Notes: generated by a model from the sequence alone, not told the origin. DNA of 64,000 bases from Heliomicrobium gestii (GCF_009877435.1 NZ_WXEX01000010.1:78930-142929); one strand, 5' to 3'; shown: positions 54,353 through 63,166, counted from the first letter of the stretch. Translations and numbers: made by a program.

Positions 54353-55578
54353 ACGGCGAGCCCACGGTCCTCCTGGCGGACATGAACTCTTTTTACGCCA
54401 GCGTGGAGGTGGCCCACAACCCCGCATTGCGGGAACAGCCGGTGCTGGTTTGCGGTGATCCGGAACGGCGCCACGGCATCATCCTGGCCGCTTCCCGCCA
54501 GGCCAAGAGCCGCGGCGTGAAGACGGCCATGACCGTCGGCGAAGCGCGAGCCATCTGCCCCGATGCCGTCTGTGTGCGCCCGCGCATGAGCCTCTACATG
54601 GAGGTATCCTGGCAGATCCAACAGATCGCCCGCACCCTTTCGCCGCTCGTGGAGCCCTACAGCGTCGACGAACTGTTCATCGACGTGCGGGGCGCCGAAC
54701 ACATCTGGGGCGGCGCCGTCCAGGCCGCCCGGGTTTTCCGGCAAAAAGTCTGGGAGACGGTCAAGGTCCCCTGCTCGATCGGCATCGGCCCCAATAAGTT
54801 TTTGGCCAAAATGGCCTGTGATATAGAGGCGAAAAAAAGCCCCTCCGGCGTCGCCCTGTGGCGGGAGGAGCATGTGGAAGCAAAACTGCATCCCCTGCCG
54901 ACAGGGAAGATGTTCATGGTCGGGTCGCGGATGGAGCGGCATTTTCGCGACATGGGCCTGCTCACCATCGGCGAACTGGCCCATTACCCGCCCCACTACC
55001 TGACACGGCGCTTCGGTCTTCGCGGCCATGTCTACCACAATCTGGCCTGGGGGCGCGATCCCTCGCCGGTTTGTTCAAACTCCTTCGAACAGGTCAAAAG
55101 CGTCGGTCACTCGATCACCCTGCCCCGGGACTATCACCGCAGCGAGGACATTGAGTTGATCCTGTTGGAATTGACAGACGAGGTCTGCCGGCGAGCGCGC
55201 AAACTAGGCAAAGCCGGCAAAACCGTCTCGGTCGGCCTGCGCGCCTATGATCTGACTCGAGGGTTCTATCGCCAGACCGCCTTGGCCTGCCCGTCAAACC
55301 TGTCCGGGCCGGTCTTTGAAAAGGCGCAAGTCCTTTTTCGCCGCTACTGGGACGGCCGTCCGGTTCGCACGGTCACAGTGGATCTCAGCGGCCTTGAAGA
55401 AGATGGCGCCCTCCAGCAGGAACTGTTCCGGGACATGGACCGGCAGGATCGGGTGAGCCGCACCATGGATCACATCCGCGACGCCCTGGGAACGACCGCC
55501 GTCGTCCGCGCCTCTTCCCTCCTGCCGGCCGGCCAGGCTCAGGACCGCGCTCTCAAGATCGGCGGCCATTATCGATAA
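54349..55578 (+). CDS. Y-family translesion DNA polymerase (UvrX/DinB-like)
   Basis: Error-prone polymerase of 409 residues. The metal site is MNSFYASVE with the Asp of LADMN, and the second catalytic block is YSVDELFID; GIGPNKFLAKMA and the fingers/little finger regions follow. Length and the YolD partner fit the UvrX/YqjW subgroup rather than stand-alone DinB. The start overlaps the yolD stop. Expression should be induced by DNA damage through the upstream tandem LexA sites, supporting damage tolerance and mutagenesis. Confidence 0.92.
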   Translation: MNGEPTVLLADMNSFYASVEVAHNPALREQPVLVCGDPERRHGIILAASRQAKSRGVKTAMTVGEARAICPDAVCVRPRMSLYMEVSWQIQQIARTLSPLVEPYSVDELFIDVRGAEHIWGGAVQAARVFRQKVWETVKVPCSIGIGPNKFLAKMACDIEAKKSPSGVALWREEHVEAKLHPLPTGKMFMVGSRMERHFRDMGLLTIGELAHYPPHYLTRRFGLRGHVYHNLAWGRDPSPVCSNSFEQVKSVGHSITLPRDYHRSEDIELILLELTDEVCRRARKLGKAGKTVSVGLRAYDLTRGFYRQTALACPSNLSGPVFEKAQVLFRRYWDGRPVRTVTVDLSGLEEDGALQQELFRDMDRQDRVSRTMDHIRDALGTTAVVRASSLLPAGQAQDRALKIGGHYR

Positions 55579-55581
55579 CAA

Positions 55582-57276
55582 CTATCCTGCGGCGCCAACC
55601 GGGTCTTCCAGTTCCCGCCAGCCCTGGTTCCGCATCCGGAACTGGATCGAACCGTCGTAGTCATTGATCTCGGGCAAACCGAGGAGGGCTAAGGGGCCTG
55701 CGGGGTTTGCCGCGCGGAAATCTTCGGCCTGATTAAAGCCGATGGCTGTCACACCCTGACCACTGAGGCGGAGATGATTGCGTTCGCGGCCCAGAAAACG
55801 GACTTGCTCAGGCTGAAAAGGCTGCAGGAGAAAGGTAGGCCGGGGAAAGCCGGCGCCATAGGGGGCAAAGCCCTCGATCTGCGCCACCAACGCCCCGTCG
55901 ATCTCGTCAGGGCGCAGCACATAGTCGATGTCCACGGTAGAGACAAAGAGCTCTGCCGGCGCTTGTCGGACCGCCGCGTCCAGGCGCCGGCGCAGGGCGG
56001 GCAGGTTTTCCTTGGCCAGGGAGCAGCCTGCGGCCATCTCATGACCGCCGCCCTTGAGCAACAGGTCAGCGCAGTCGTCGATAAGATGAGCCTTGACGGA
56101 GAAACCCTTGACGCTGCGAACGGATCCCTTCAGAATCCCCGTCTCCGGGCTGTCCGTCAGCACCAGTACCGGCCGCTGATAGGCCTCCTTGAGCCGGGAA
56201 GCGATAAGCCCCACAATCCCCTCGTGGAAGGCGGGGTCATAGACGACGATGAAGCCGTCCTCCCCCTCCCGCTGGGCCTGTTCAAAGGCCGTCTCGGTCT
56301 GATGGCGGGTCAGTTCCTGCCGTTCCTCGTTGACCTTCCGCAGTTGGGCCGCCAATCCAGCGGCTCGGCGGCGATCGGTGGTCAGCAGGAGTTCCACCGC
56401 CGCCGTCGGCACACCGTCGATGCGACCGGTGGCATTGAGCATAGGGCCAAAGATGAAACCAAGGTGGTAGTGCGCATTTACCTCCCCCTTGAGATCGGCC
56501 GCTTCTTTGATCGCCAGCAAGCCCGTTCGCGTGCGATCGCCCCAGTTGATCAGCTTCAACCCGTTTTTGATAAAAACGCGGTTTTCCCCGGTCACTGGCA
56601 TCACGTCGGCGACCGTGCCGAGGGCGACGAGGTCGAGGGAACGCAAGATCTCGCGCGGCTTCCCTGCTGCGTGGAACAGGAGCTGCATCACCTTAAAGGC
56701 CACGCCGACGCCAGCCAGGTGTTTGTCGGGGTAGGCGCAACCAGGTTGTTTCGGATTGACGATGGCATCTGCCAGCGGCAGTTCTTCACCCGGTTCATGG
56801 TGGTCGGTGACAACGACCTGCATCCCCAACTCCCGCGCGCGGCGGACGGCGTCGACGGCGCTGATCCCGTTATCAACAGAGATGATCAAGCGAGGTGTTC
56901 CACGCCGGGCGATCTCTTCAACACCGAGGGGGTGCATGCCGAATCCCTCTACAAAGCGGCTGTTGATGTACCAGTCTACGGCGGCGCCCAGCTTGGTCAG
57001 ACTCTCCACCAGCAGCGCCGTCCCTGTGACGCCGTCACAGTCATAGTCGCCGTAAACGGTGATGGGGAGCCCGCCACGGATGGCATCGCCGATGATCGCC
57101 GCCGCCTCGGCAGCGCCCTTCAGCAGCAAGGGATCGTGCATGTCCTCGATGCCGGAGCGGACAAAGCGCTCCGCTTCCGCAGGCCCGATCCCCCGCCGAG
57201 CCAACAAGGCCGACTGAAAAGGGCTATATCCAGGATAAAAAGGTATCTGTTGCGTTGATGGGAAGTTCCACCGCAT
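55582..57276 (-). CDS. recJ: single-stranded-DNA-specific exonuclease RecJ
   Basis: 5'-3' ssDNA exonuclease of 564 residues used in recombination, mismatch and base-excision repair. DHH-phosphoesterase motifs are VYGDYDCDGVTGTALL, VVTDHHEPGEELP and LKGGGHEMAAGCSL with the DHHA1 region at the C-terminus. ATG 57276 follows GGAGGCGG. It is convergent with the Y-polymerase gene with only three bases between stops, so no terminator is visible for either; it forms part of the local repair neighbourhood. Confidence 0.95.
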   Translation of the reverse strand: MRWNFPSTQQIPFYPGYSPFQSALLARRGIGPAEAERFVRSGIEDMHDPLLLKGAAEAAAIIGDAIRGGLPITVYGDYDCDGVTGTALLVESLTKLGAAVDWYINSRFVEGFGMHPLGVEEIARRGTPRLIISVDNGISAVDAVRRARELGMQVVVTDHHEPGEELPLADAIVNPKQPGCAYPDKHLAGVGVAFKVMQLLFHAAGKPREILRSLDLVALGTVADVMPVTGENRVFIKNGLKLINWGDRTRTGLLAIKEAADLKGEVNAHYHLGFIFGPMLNATGRIDGVPTAAVELLLTTDRRRAAGLAAQLRKVNEERQELTRHQTETAFEQAQREGEDGFIVVYDPAFHEGIVGLIASRLKEAYQRPVLVLTDSPETGILKGSVRSVKGFSVKAHLIDDCADLLLKGGGHEMAAGCSLAKENLPALRRRLDAAVRQAPAELFVSTVDIDYVLRPDEIDGALVAQIEGFAPYGAGFPRPTFLLQPFQPEQVRFLGRERNHLRLSGQGVTAIGFNQAEDFRAANPAGPLALLGLPEINDYDGSIQFRMRNQGWRELEDPVGAAG

Positions 57277-57371
57277 GGGCCGCCTCCGGTCTGCTCTCTC
57301 GATGCGATTATTTTTATCAGTATGAGATAGGCGATTGAACGATAGATGAACTTTTTTAACGGATGATTATT

Positions 57372-57821
57372 TTAGCGGATGCTCTTTTCCATGCGCACAT
57401 GCCAAATGCCGGCTTCAAGAAAGGGCTCCGGGGAAAGCGCGGTGTACCCCAGCTTTTCATAGAATCCTTGCGCCTGGATCTGGGCATTGAGGAGGCACCG
57501 TCGGTAACCGAGGCGAAGGGCCTCCTCTTCCAGCGCCTTCATGATCGCGCGCCCCAGTCCCCCAGTTCGAAACCCCTTGCAAACGGCCACACGTTGCACT
57601 TTTATCGTTGTCTCGTCATAGGGCGTTAGTCTGCCCGTCGCCGCCGGTTCTCCCTGCAACGTCAGCAGGATGTGACGACATTCCGCCGGCGAACGGTCAA
57701 ATCCATCCACTTCTAACGACTCAGGCACCCCCTGTTCCCCGACGAAAACATCTCGGCGAATCTTCAAGCATTGCTCCAACTGGCACACCGTAGTGACAGT
57801 GATGATTTCCACCTGCGCCAT
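57372..57821 (-). CDS. GNAT-family N-acetyltransferase
   Basis: Acetyltransferase of 149 residues. The acetyl-CoA site VQRVAVCKGFRTGGLGRAIMKALEEEA (R/Q-x-x-G-x-G/A-like, RTGGLG) is central, with the N-terminal FVGEQGVPESLEVDGFD loop typical of the ElaA-type subgroup and the C-terminal FYEKLGYTAL. Substrate unknown, probably a small amine. ATG 57821 has GGGAG only two bases away, so a start slightly upstream cannot be excluded. Confidence 0.85.
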   Translation of the reverse strand: MAQVEIITVTTVCQLEQCLKIRRDVFVGEQGVPESLEVDGFDRSPAECRHILLTLQGEPAATGRLTPYDETTIKVQRVAVCKGFRTGGLGRAIMKALEEEALRLGYRRCLLNAQIQAQGFYEKLGYTALSPEPFLEAGIWHVRMEKSIR

Positions 57822-57873
57822 CACTCCCGCGTATTTCAATATCTTTTTTAAGCAAAAAGACAACCTCAAATAG

Positions 57874-57903
57874 AAAAGCCCGGCGCGACTTCGCCAGGCC
57901 TTG
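57874..57903 (-). terminator. terminator of the phage tail-like gene
   Basis: Inverted repeat AGGCCTGGCG/CGCCGGGCTT-type stem followed on the minus strand by TTTTC. Confidence 0.7.
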
Positions 57904-57922
57904 GAATCAAATCGACAGCCTT

Positions 57923-58312
57923 TCAGGCTGAATGGCCAGGTGCCTTTTTGCAACAATTGCAGGTTTCCAGCGGGATCAACAGCGCCAACTCGCCGGGACG
58001 GATTTCCACTGTCTCTCCCGATAAAACCTGACTGGGCTCACTAAGAGGAGTGCAGAATCCCCGGTTCCCCTCTAAAAAGATGGCCATATGGGTGATCCCG
58101 CCCCAAGATGCCGTGGCTTCCGGGAAAATCACCGACTCGGCGTTGCGGGCCATATAACCGTCACCGGTCCGGACAAGCTGGAAAGTGACGGGTTGACGGG
58201 CATACCCACCGCCAGACACCTCCACCTGTACATCCATCTCATAAGAGCCGTAATAGGACTTTGCGAGGACGGGATCAGCGGTAAAAAGGGCCACCTTGTA
58301 TTCCTGTATCAA
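57923..58312 (-). CDS. orphan phage tail-fibre/structural-like protein
   Basis: Protein of 129 residues with a pattern I recognise from phage tail proteins: YKVALFTADP, EVSGGGYARQPVTFQLV, ESVIFPEATASWGGITHMAIFLEGNRGF and SGETVEIRPGELALLIPLE. Such sequences decorate tail or baseplate proteins. It stands alone; no other phage gene is near, so it is either a remnant or a domesticated domain. The last part (LETCNCCKKAPGH) contains a CNCCK cluster not typical of phage versions. Confidence 0.7.
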   Translation of the reverse strand: MIQEYKVALFTADPVLAKSYYGSYEMDVQVEVSGGGYARQPVTFQLVRTGDGYMARNAESVIFPEATASWGGITHMAIFLEGNRGFCTPLSEPSQVLSGETVEIRPGELALLIPLETCNCCKKAPGHSA

Positions 58313-58408
58313 CGATTCTCACCTCTTAGAACGACTGTCCGAAACGATCCTATCACGATCAGCGCTATCGGGCTCTATCGGCAGCCCGTAGAGTCGCCGA
58401 TCCTTCCA

Positions 58409-58873
58409 TTACTTTTGATTAAATCCAAAGTTAACGTCAATATGCATCCCGTCCACCAGGTACTCAATCGTCAAAAAACGAGTGCTGCTGATGGTGATGG
58501 TCGAACCCTGTCCCAAAATAATGGTTGGTGGCGAGATATCGATCGTAATCGCCCCTTTTTCCAAGGTCATGGCCGCGTTCGCTGTCAGCATATTGACCAG
58601 TTCCGATACGGCGCTCTGGGCTAGCGCATCAAAGGTATCGACCGGCATCCCGCCCATCATCGTCGAAGCGATTTTTTTGGCCACTTCTTCGGTAAAGTTG
58701 TAGGCGATATTCCCTGCCACGTCGCCTGTCGTGCCGATGAGACCAAGTACGCCCTTCCCGGCCACGAAACGTTCGCCCACAGAAAGCTTCCCCCGGGTGA
58801 TCTGCTGAAAGCCGAGCATAGGCAGCACATTGTGAAGAGCTTCCACAAAAGGCTCAATGTGTTTAACGTCCAC
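58409..58873 (-). CDS. cheX: chemotaxis phosphatase-like protein CheX
   Basis: CheC/CheX/FliY-type protein of 154 residues. CheX proteins dephosphorylate CheY-P; the catalytic E-x3-N motif is seen in SAVSELVNMLTANAAM. The start is GTG 58873 (MDVKHIEPFVEAL fits CheX N-termini) behind GGAGGTG. The gene overlaps the upstream REC-CheX fusion by 11 bases, so the two are coupled. No cheA, cheW or flagellar gene is in the window. Confidence 0.88.
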   Translation of the reverse strand: MDVKHIEPFVEALHNVLPMLGFQQITRGKLSVGERFVAGKGVLGLIGTTGDVAGNIAYNFTEEVAKKIASTMMGGMPVDTFDALAQSAVSELVNMLTANAAMTLEKGAITIDISPPTIILGQGSTITISSTRFLTIEYLVDGMHIDVNFGFNQK

Positions 58874-59726
58874 CGGAGGCACCTCCAAAACCGACCAGCA
58901 GGTTCCATGGACCTTCTCCGGTCTGCGCTGTTGTTCGGAAGCCGATCATTTTTGGATTGATGATCCCCACCTTGCCGCAAAGGATGCTCGGGGAAGTAAG
59001 TCGGAGATTGCCCCCGCCGATGCGATCATTGATGCGTGAAACGCCGTGACCGGCAATAATGTTGCCGATCTCAGCAACGGCGTAACGCATCTCCTGATCA
59101 TCCACACTGTCCTTGCGCAGGATCCGGCACGCCGTTGCCAGGGCCGTTTCTGGCGCGCAATCCAGGATCATTTTACCCGCCCGATCGCCGGTGATACCGA
59201 TCACCACAGCGATGCCCAGGGAGGCATATTCAGCCTCTTGTTCGGATAGCTCCGAAAGAGTGACCGAGGCGGACAACAACGTCGCGAGGCTATCCTGTAA
59301 AGCTTGTCGGAAGACTTCAGCGAAAACGTGAGCGTCCTGTTGGGTTTGTTCCCGCTTTCGCAGGATGTTGAGAGCTAAACGGTTCAATTCTTCTGGTGGA
59401 AAGGGTTTTTGCAGGAAATGAGCGATCCCCAGCGCATGCGCCCTTTTGATCAGGTCCAGATCACGCATGGAACTGATCATGACGATCTTGGCGTCGGGAT
59501 CAATGTCAAGAATTCGCCGGACACATTCCAAGCCATCCATATCAGGCATGGTGATGTCCATTGTCACCAACTGCGGTTTCAGTTCCCGGTACCGTTGAAT
59601 CCCTTCGTAACCGGTGCTGGCCATCCCGATGACGTGAAAGTGCTCTTCCTGAAGGGAATTCTTGATGATCGACTGGCTGAAGGGTGAATCGTCGACGATC
59701 AGTATCTTGTACTTATCCTGGGACAA
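58863..59726 (-). CDS. response regulator fused to a CheX/CheC-like domain
   Basis: Protein of about 287 residues. The N-terminal receiver domain (ILIVDDSPFSQSIIKNSL, MDITMPDMDGLECVRRIL with the phosphoacceptor Asp in VTMDITMP, MISSMRD, FLQKPFPPEEL) is followed from about residue 125 by a CheX-type domain (AVAEIGNIIAGHGVSRIND, the E-x3-N of the phosphatase site as EIGNI). The fusion could dephosphorylate its own receiver or act as a phosphate sink. TTG 59726 has GAGGGGGG seven bases upstream. It is the first gene of a two-gene unit with cheX. Confidence 0.88.
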   Translation of the reverse strand: MSQDKYKILIVDDSPFSQSIIKNSLQEEHFHVIGMASTGYEGIQRYRELKPQLVTMDITMPDMDGLECVRRILDIDPDAKIVMISSMRDLDLIKRAHALGIAHFLQKPFPPEELNRLALNILRKREQTQQDAHVFAEVFRQALQDSLATLLSASVTLSELSEQEAEYASLGIAVVIGITGDRAGKMILDCAPETALATACRILRKDSVDDQEMRYAVAEIGNIIAGHGVSRINDRIGGGNLRLTSPSILCGKVGIINPKMIGFRTTAQTGEGPWNLLVGFGGASGGR

Positions 59727-59877
59727 GGAAGACCCCCCTCTTTCCGCCGTTATTTTAATAGGAACACAGTTGGAGCACATTCGCAGGAATCTCGCAGGAA
59801 TCAATAATAGTCTCCCTGTTTGCCATCGAAACAACCCTACTGCTATGGTAAAACACAGGGATGCTATTGTACATACC

Positions 59878-60084
59878 CTAAAGGATTTCGGCCACTTTTT
59901 CTATCTCAACGGCCGATTCCGCTAAAGACTGCATGGATGCCGAGATTACTTCCGTCGCCGCAGCTTGACGATCGCCCAGTTCGGCAGTCTGATTGATTTT
60001 CTCTTCGATTCTTCTCATTGACTGATTGATCACCCGAAGGATTTCTTCGATTTCCTTGACCGAAGACTCACTGTTCTGATCGCG
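59878..60084 (-). pseudogene. remnant of a methyl-accepting chemotaxis-type helical region
   Basis: About 69 codons ending KVAEIL, with a heptad-rich helix (IEEILRVINQSMRRIEEKINQTAEL, AAATEVISASMQSLAESAVEIEKV) that resembles the C-terminal adaptation/signalling helix of methyl-accepting proteins. The frame extends upstream to 60354 but that part does not resemble an MCP, lies antisense to the STAS gene, and has no sensor or HAMP region. It is most simply a truncated remnant beside chemotaxis genes. Confidence 0.4.
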
Positions 60085-60181
60085 CGGATATTTCACAGCT
60101 TTTTCAAACTTACGACACAAAAAGGACACATCGTCTTGATAATCTAAACTTGGATAAAAAATAACAGAAAGGAAGGTCAAG

Positions 60182-60568
60182 ATGAACCGCCAATTGCCCA
60201 TAGAACAATTCACCTGTTCCTGCGTAAAGTGTACCAGCCCCTCCTTTTGCTGCTCCGCATATAAGATGAATCTTTCCTTGGATAGCGAACATCTTATCAT
60301 CCAACCAAAAATCGATTTGATGGGCCCTAATCTTCGACTTCTCTGTGACCGCACTACGGAACATCTTCAATCGCTCTTATCCGGTCCATCAGTCCTCCTC
60401 GTTGACTTATCTCAAGTCGATCGCATAGACTTGTCCGGCATCAGCTGGCTTTTCCGCCTTTACCGCTTGACCAAAGCACAAAAAAGTGACTTCCGGCTCG
60501 TCAATGTTCCCCCATTGATCAGGCAACACATAGGGTTTACCAAACTTGACCGGGTGTTTCAACTTTAG
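60182..60568 (+). CDS. STAS-domain protein (anti-sigma factor antagonist-like)
   Basis: Protein of 128 residues. The STAS core is SEHLIIQPKIDLMG, LLVDLSQVDRIDLSGISWLFRLYR and DFRLVNVPPLIRQHIGFTKLDRVF; the position of the usual phosphorylatable Ser is in RIDLSGISWL. The N-terminal 30 residues (CSCVKCTSPSFCC) are Cys-rich and unusual for STAS. ATG 60182 has GGAAGG upstream. Likely part of a partner-switching signalling cascade, but no kinase (RsbW/SpoIIAB) gene is adjacent. Confidence 0.75.
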   Translation: MNRQLPIEQFTCSCVKCTSPSFCCSAYKMNLSLDSEHLIIQPKIDLMGPNLRLLCDRTTEHLQSLLSGPSVLLVDLSQVDRIDLSGISWLFRLYRLTKAQKSDFRLVNVPPLIRQHIGFTKLDRVFQL

Positions 60569-60582
60569 CTATATCAATCCTG

Positions 60583-60615
60583 CCAAAAAAGGCCCAGGAC
60601 GTCATCCTGGACCTA
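60583..60615 (-). terminator. terminator of the small hydrophobic protein operon
   Basis: Stem GTCCAGGATGACGTCCTGGGC followed on the minus strand by TTTTTT. Confidence 0.75.
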
Positions 60616-60639
60616 CCGTTTCTCCATCTTTTTCACTTC

Positions 60640-60759
60640 TTACGTGGCGGCGTATCCAAATCCGAAACCGGTGCCAAGGATAGCGATAATGATGATTAAG
60701 ATAGCTAATGCAACAATACGGTTTCCAATAAAGTTGCTGGCAACAACGCAGTTCCCCAT
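60640..60759 (-). CDS. 39-residue hydrophobic peptide
   Basis: Very small protein, ATG 60759 six bases after AGGAGGG, MGNCVVASNFIGNRIVALAI at the N-terminus and a single hydrophobic helix ending in a Gly/aromatic tail (LGTGFGFGYAAT). The layout (short polar head, one helix, Gly-rich end) resembles YjcZ-type sporulation peptides, but the match is loose. It is the second of two tandem peptides, each with its own strong Shine-Dalgarno, and has a terminator after it. Confidence 0.6.
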   Translation of the reverse strand: MGNCVVASNFIGNRIVALAILIIIIAILGTGFGFGYAAT

Positions 60760-60795
60760 AAGGAACCCTCCTCTCCTCCGATTTTCAATCAACGA

Positions 60796-60918
60796 TTAAC
60801 AATCACCTACATATCCGCCGCCGACAATCGCGGGATAGAATGCTCCGATGACGATGAGGGCAATCGCAAGACCGACTACAGTGGGAAAACCGACGTAACC
60901 ACCGGCAACAACAGCCAT
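60796..60918 (-). CDS. 40-residue hydrophobic peptide
   Basis: ATG 60918 eight bases after AAAGGAGG; begins MAVVAGGYVGFPTVVGLAIA and ends with a Gly-Tyr-rich tail (IVGGGYVGDC). Its helix-plus-glycine layout resembles YjcZ-type sporulation peptides. It lies 36 bases before the second peptide on the same strand. With so short a sequence family assignment is tentative, but the ribosome-binding sites of both ORFs argue that they are translated. Confidence 0.6.
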   Translation of the reverse strand: MAVVAGGYVGFPTVVGLAIALIVIGAFYPAIVGGGYVGDC

Positions 60919-61138
60919 GGTAAAGTCCTCCTTTCAACGGTACTGAGTACACCTGCGATACCATTTTATGGATAGGACAAGGGAACGTGTGATTATCCCT
61001 GAAAAAATATTGTCATGAACGAAAGCATCCTCGACTGGTTCGTTTGCGTTCTCTCCGGGCACCCTATGCCTGGTGCTTTTAGTAAAAATAAGCCCTTTTT
61101 GGTTTAGTTTGCGCAAAACACAATATCGCTCTAGCCGT

Positions 61139-61765
61139 TCACGAAGCTACGCCATCCTTCCTCGTTCTTTTTTCAAATTGTGCAATATATGGTGTGAAGA
61201 TTTTTATAGTAATACCTGAAAAAACAGCCGATAAAATCGTACCGACTGCAATAGGACCATGAAAAAAATACGCAAGAATTACAAAGAAAATACTGATGAA
61301 TGCTCTGGAAATAGCGAGATTCCAACCTGTTAATTTTCTTACGACTTGCATCGATCGATCCATTGGATTAGGCGCAAAATCGGCCTGTAGATTGACTGCT
61401 ATCCCGAATCCGCCCAATCCAAGACCAATCGTGAAACAGAGCAGTCGTGCAAGTATCGTGCACGGTTGAATCCAGTCTGAAGTTACAAATAACCAAAAAT
61501 CAATACCGATTCCTGTAATGAATGATGTTAATAACGCTACGTATTCGGGGGTTCGACGTTGTGCTAGCGCATTAAGCAGAACCAGCAAAAGACCGATACT
61601 AATTTCCCAACTCCCGACGCTTAACCCAAACGTTTTATACAAACCGACAAGCAGCGCATCAAAAGGCCCCGTACCCATATGGGATTGAATGGTTAAGGAA
61701 ATCCCAAAAGTCATAATTATAATCCCAAATGTATAAAACAAAAAACGCAGGAACTTCTGCTGCAT
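61139..61765 (-). CDS. YczE-like membrane protein
   Basis: Integral membrane protein of about 208 residues with five hydrophobic helices: FLFYTFGIIIMTFGISLTIQ, ISIGLLLVLLNALA, LLTSFITGIGIDFWLFV, LLCFTIGLGLGGFGIAVN and ISIFFVILAYFFHGPIAVG. The HMGTGPFDALLVGLYKTFGLSVGSW segment is characteristic of YczE/YitT-type proteins. ATG 61765 has a weak GGAAG upstream; a longer frame to 61903 overlaps the previous gene and lacks support. Function unknown. A+T-richer than the rest of the window. Confidence 0.8.
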   Translation of the reverse strand: MQQKFLRFLFYTFGIIIMTFGISLTIQSHMGTGPFDALLVGLYKTFGLSVGSWEISIGLLLVLLNALAQRRTPEYVALLTSFITGIGIDFWLFVTSDWIQPCTILARLLCFTIGLGLGGFGIAVNLQADFAPNPMDRSMQVVRKLTGWNLAISRAFISIFFVILAYFFHGPIAVGTILSAVFSGITIKIFTPYIAQFEKRTRKDGVAS

Positions 61766-61820
61766 AGTATTCTTCCAATCACGAAATATTGTTTGTAACG
61801 CAGTAAAAACTTTGGATGTT

Positions 61821-62831
61821 CTATTTACTGGCAAGTCGAAAACTATTGGCCACTTGCCACGCAGTAACCGAGTCAATCGCATCGGCGTCAAAATACAGAT
61901 CATACGCTGTCTGATGTTCTCGATCTACAACATAAAAATGTCGTTCATAGTTTACTTCATTACCGTTAGCCGCAGCGGGTGGAATTCTCTTTAATGTAAC
62001 CGAATAGCACTCTCGTTCGTAACCAGAATATTTATTCAACCGCTCCACCGCTTCGAAAGGATTGGGGTGTAGAAATTCAACCGAACTTCCTCCGGGGAAA
62101 TGAAGCACCGCAACACCGCCGACATTTTTTTCTCCTGTATTATCTGTTTTAAATGACAGTTCCGCTACGGAAGAATTCGTTTTTACGACAGTCCACTTAG
62201 AAGGAACGGAAATATCATAATCGCTCGTCTGGATCGACTGTAGTGGAAACCCATCACTCACATTAAAGTCATCTGCCTGCCATCTTCCATCGATTGATTT
62301 GGTCAAAGTGATGGAAATCGCAACAGGATATACACCACCTATGGCCGACGTCCGACTGATGCCTTTCAGCTTATAGGTTCGTCTACTATCATTCGGCTTG
62401 TACACCTCTTCGACGTTTAATGTAGAGAGCCAGGGGGAAGACAGATCAAATTCTTCGAGTTTACGCTTTGCTTTTACCCCCTTATCGGATAAATAGTTGT
62501 CGAGAGTAAAGGTCCGAATGTTAGCACTGGGAGACTGGTCAATAGCACCGGTATCCCGAGTTAAAAGACATATCACTACACGGGCCAACGTGCCTTCAGG
62601 AGACTTCTCGTTGCTTCGGTTCTGTAGAAAAATCCAACTTCTTAAATTAAACCACGACGGATCAAGCGTTGGTTCAAGATCAATCTCTTTGTCTCGGGGT
62701 AGAAAGCTATCAAACTGGCTTTCCTCCTTAACGGTTGGCTCTTGTTTGGAAGCAACAGGCTCAGAGGCGGACGCACAGGCAGCTCCCAAAAGAGATAAGG
62801 TGATTCCCGCAACCATCGTTCGCTTTAACAC
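61821..62831 (-). CDS. putative lipoprotein of unknown function
   Basis: Protein of 336 residues with a signal peptide ending in a lipobox (SLLGAAC, Cys near residue 20) and a low-complexity linker rich in Ser, Glu and Pro. The mature part is beta-rich with no recognised motif; it contains a VAISITLTKSIDGRWQADDF-type segment seen in some cell-envelope proteins. GTG 62831 follows GGGAGGG. Composition is A+T-richer than the neighbours. It is followed on the same strand by the YczE-like gene. Confidence 0.75.
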   Translation of the reverse strand: MLKRTMVAGITLSLLGAACASASEPVASKQEPTVKEESQFDSFLPRDKEIDLEPTLDPSWFNLRSWIFLQNRSNEKSPEGTLARVVICLLTRDTGAIDQSPSANIRTFTLDNYLSDKGVKAKRKLEEFDLSSPWLSTLNVEEVYKPNDSRRTYKLKGISRTSAIGGVYPVAISITLTKSIDGRWQADDFNVSDGFPLQSIQTSDYDISVPSKWTVVKTNSSVAELSFKTDNTGEKNVGGVAVLHFPGGSSVEFLHPNPFEAVERLNKYSGYERECYSVTLKRIPPAAANGNEVNYERHFYVVDREHQTAYDLYFDADAIDSVTAWQVANSFRLASK

Positions 62832-63027
62832 AAGATTCCCTCCCGTTACAAAATGGATCAGGATCGGAGGATTCAAACGAATATTCGCCCGTTATTTTCA
62901 CGATTAGAATGACAGGCGCTTTTTTAAATGGCGATCACGAAATTGCCTGTCGCTTATTATTCCACACATTACCTCTCCCCCCCTTCAAATCTTTTCAAGT
63001 CATCTGTCGGTGCTTCTTAGATGTCCT

Positions 63028-63060
63028 CAAAAAAATAAAACACCCCGGGCAGGGGTGTTG
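63028..63060 (-). terminator. minus-strand hairpin terminator
   Basis: Stem CACCCCT/GGGGTG read on the minus strand, then TTTTATTTTTTT. A second safeguard after the tRNA operon. Confidence 0.75.
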
Positions 63061-63135
63061 ACGACAAGATAGAACCTAAGGCTTAAGAGTTCTATGAGAA
63101 TGAACACCGTGAACGAAAGCGGAGACATCGCGATC

Positions 63136-63166
63136 AAAAAAACTCAGGCAAGCCTGAGTTTTTTTC
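63136..63166. terminator. terminator of the tRNA operon
   Basis: Perfect stem AAAAACTCAGGC/GCCTGAGTTTTT with a short loop, flanked by A- and T-runs, directly after the last tRNA. Confidence 0.85.

Noticed and set aside
55774..57258. A 494-codon plus-strand frame antisense to recJ
   Set aside because: It mirrors a well-conserved recJ gene, has no family motif and is typical of long shadow frames in GC-rich DNA.
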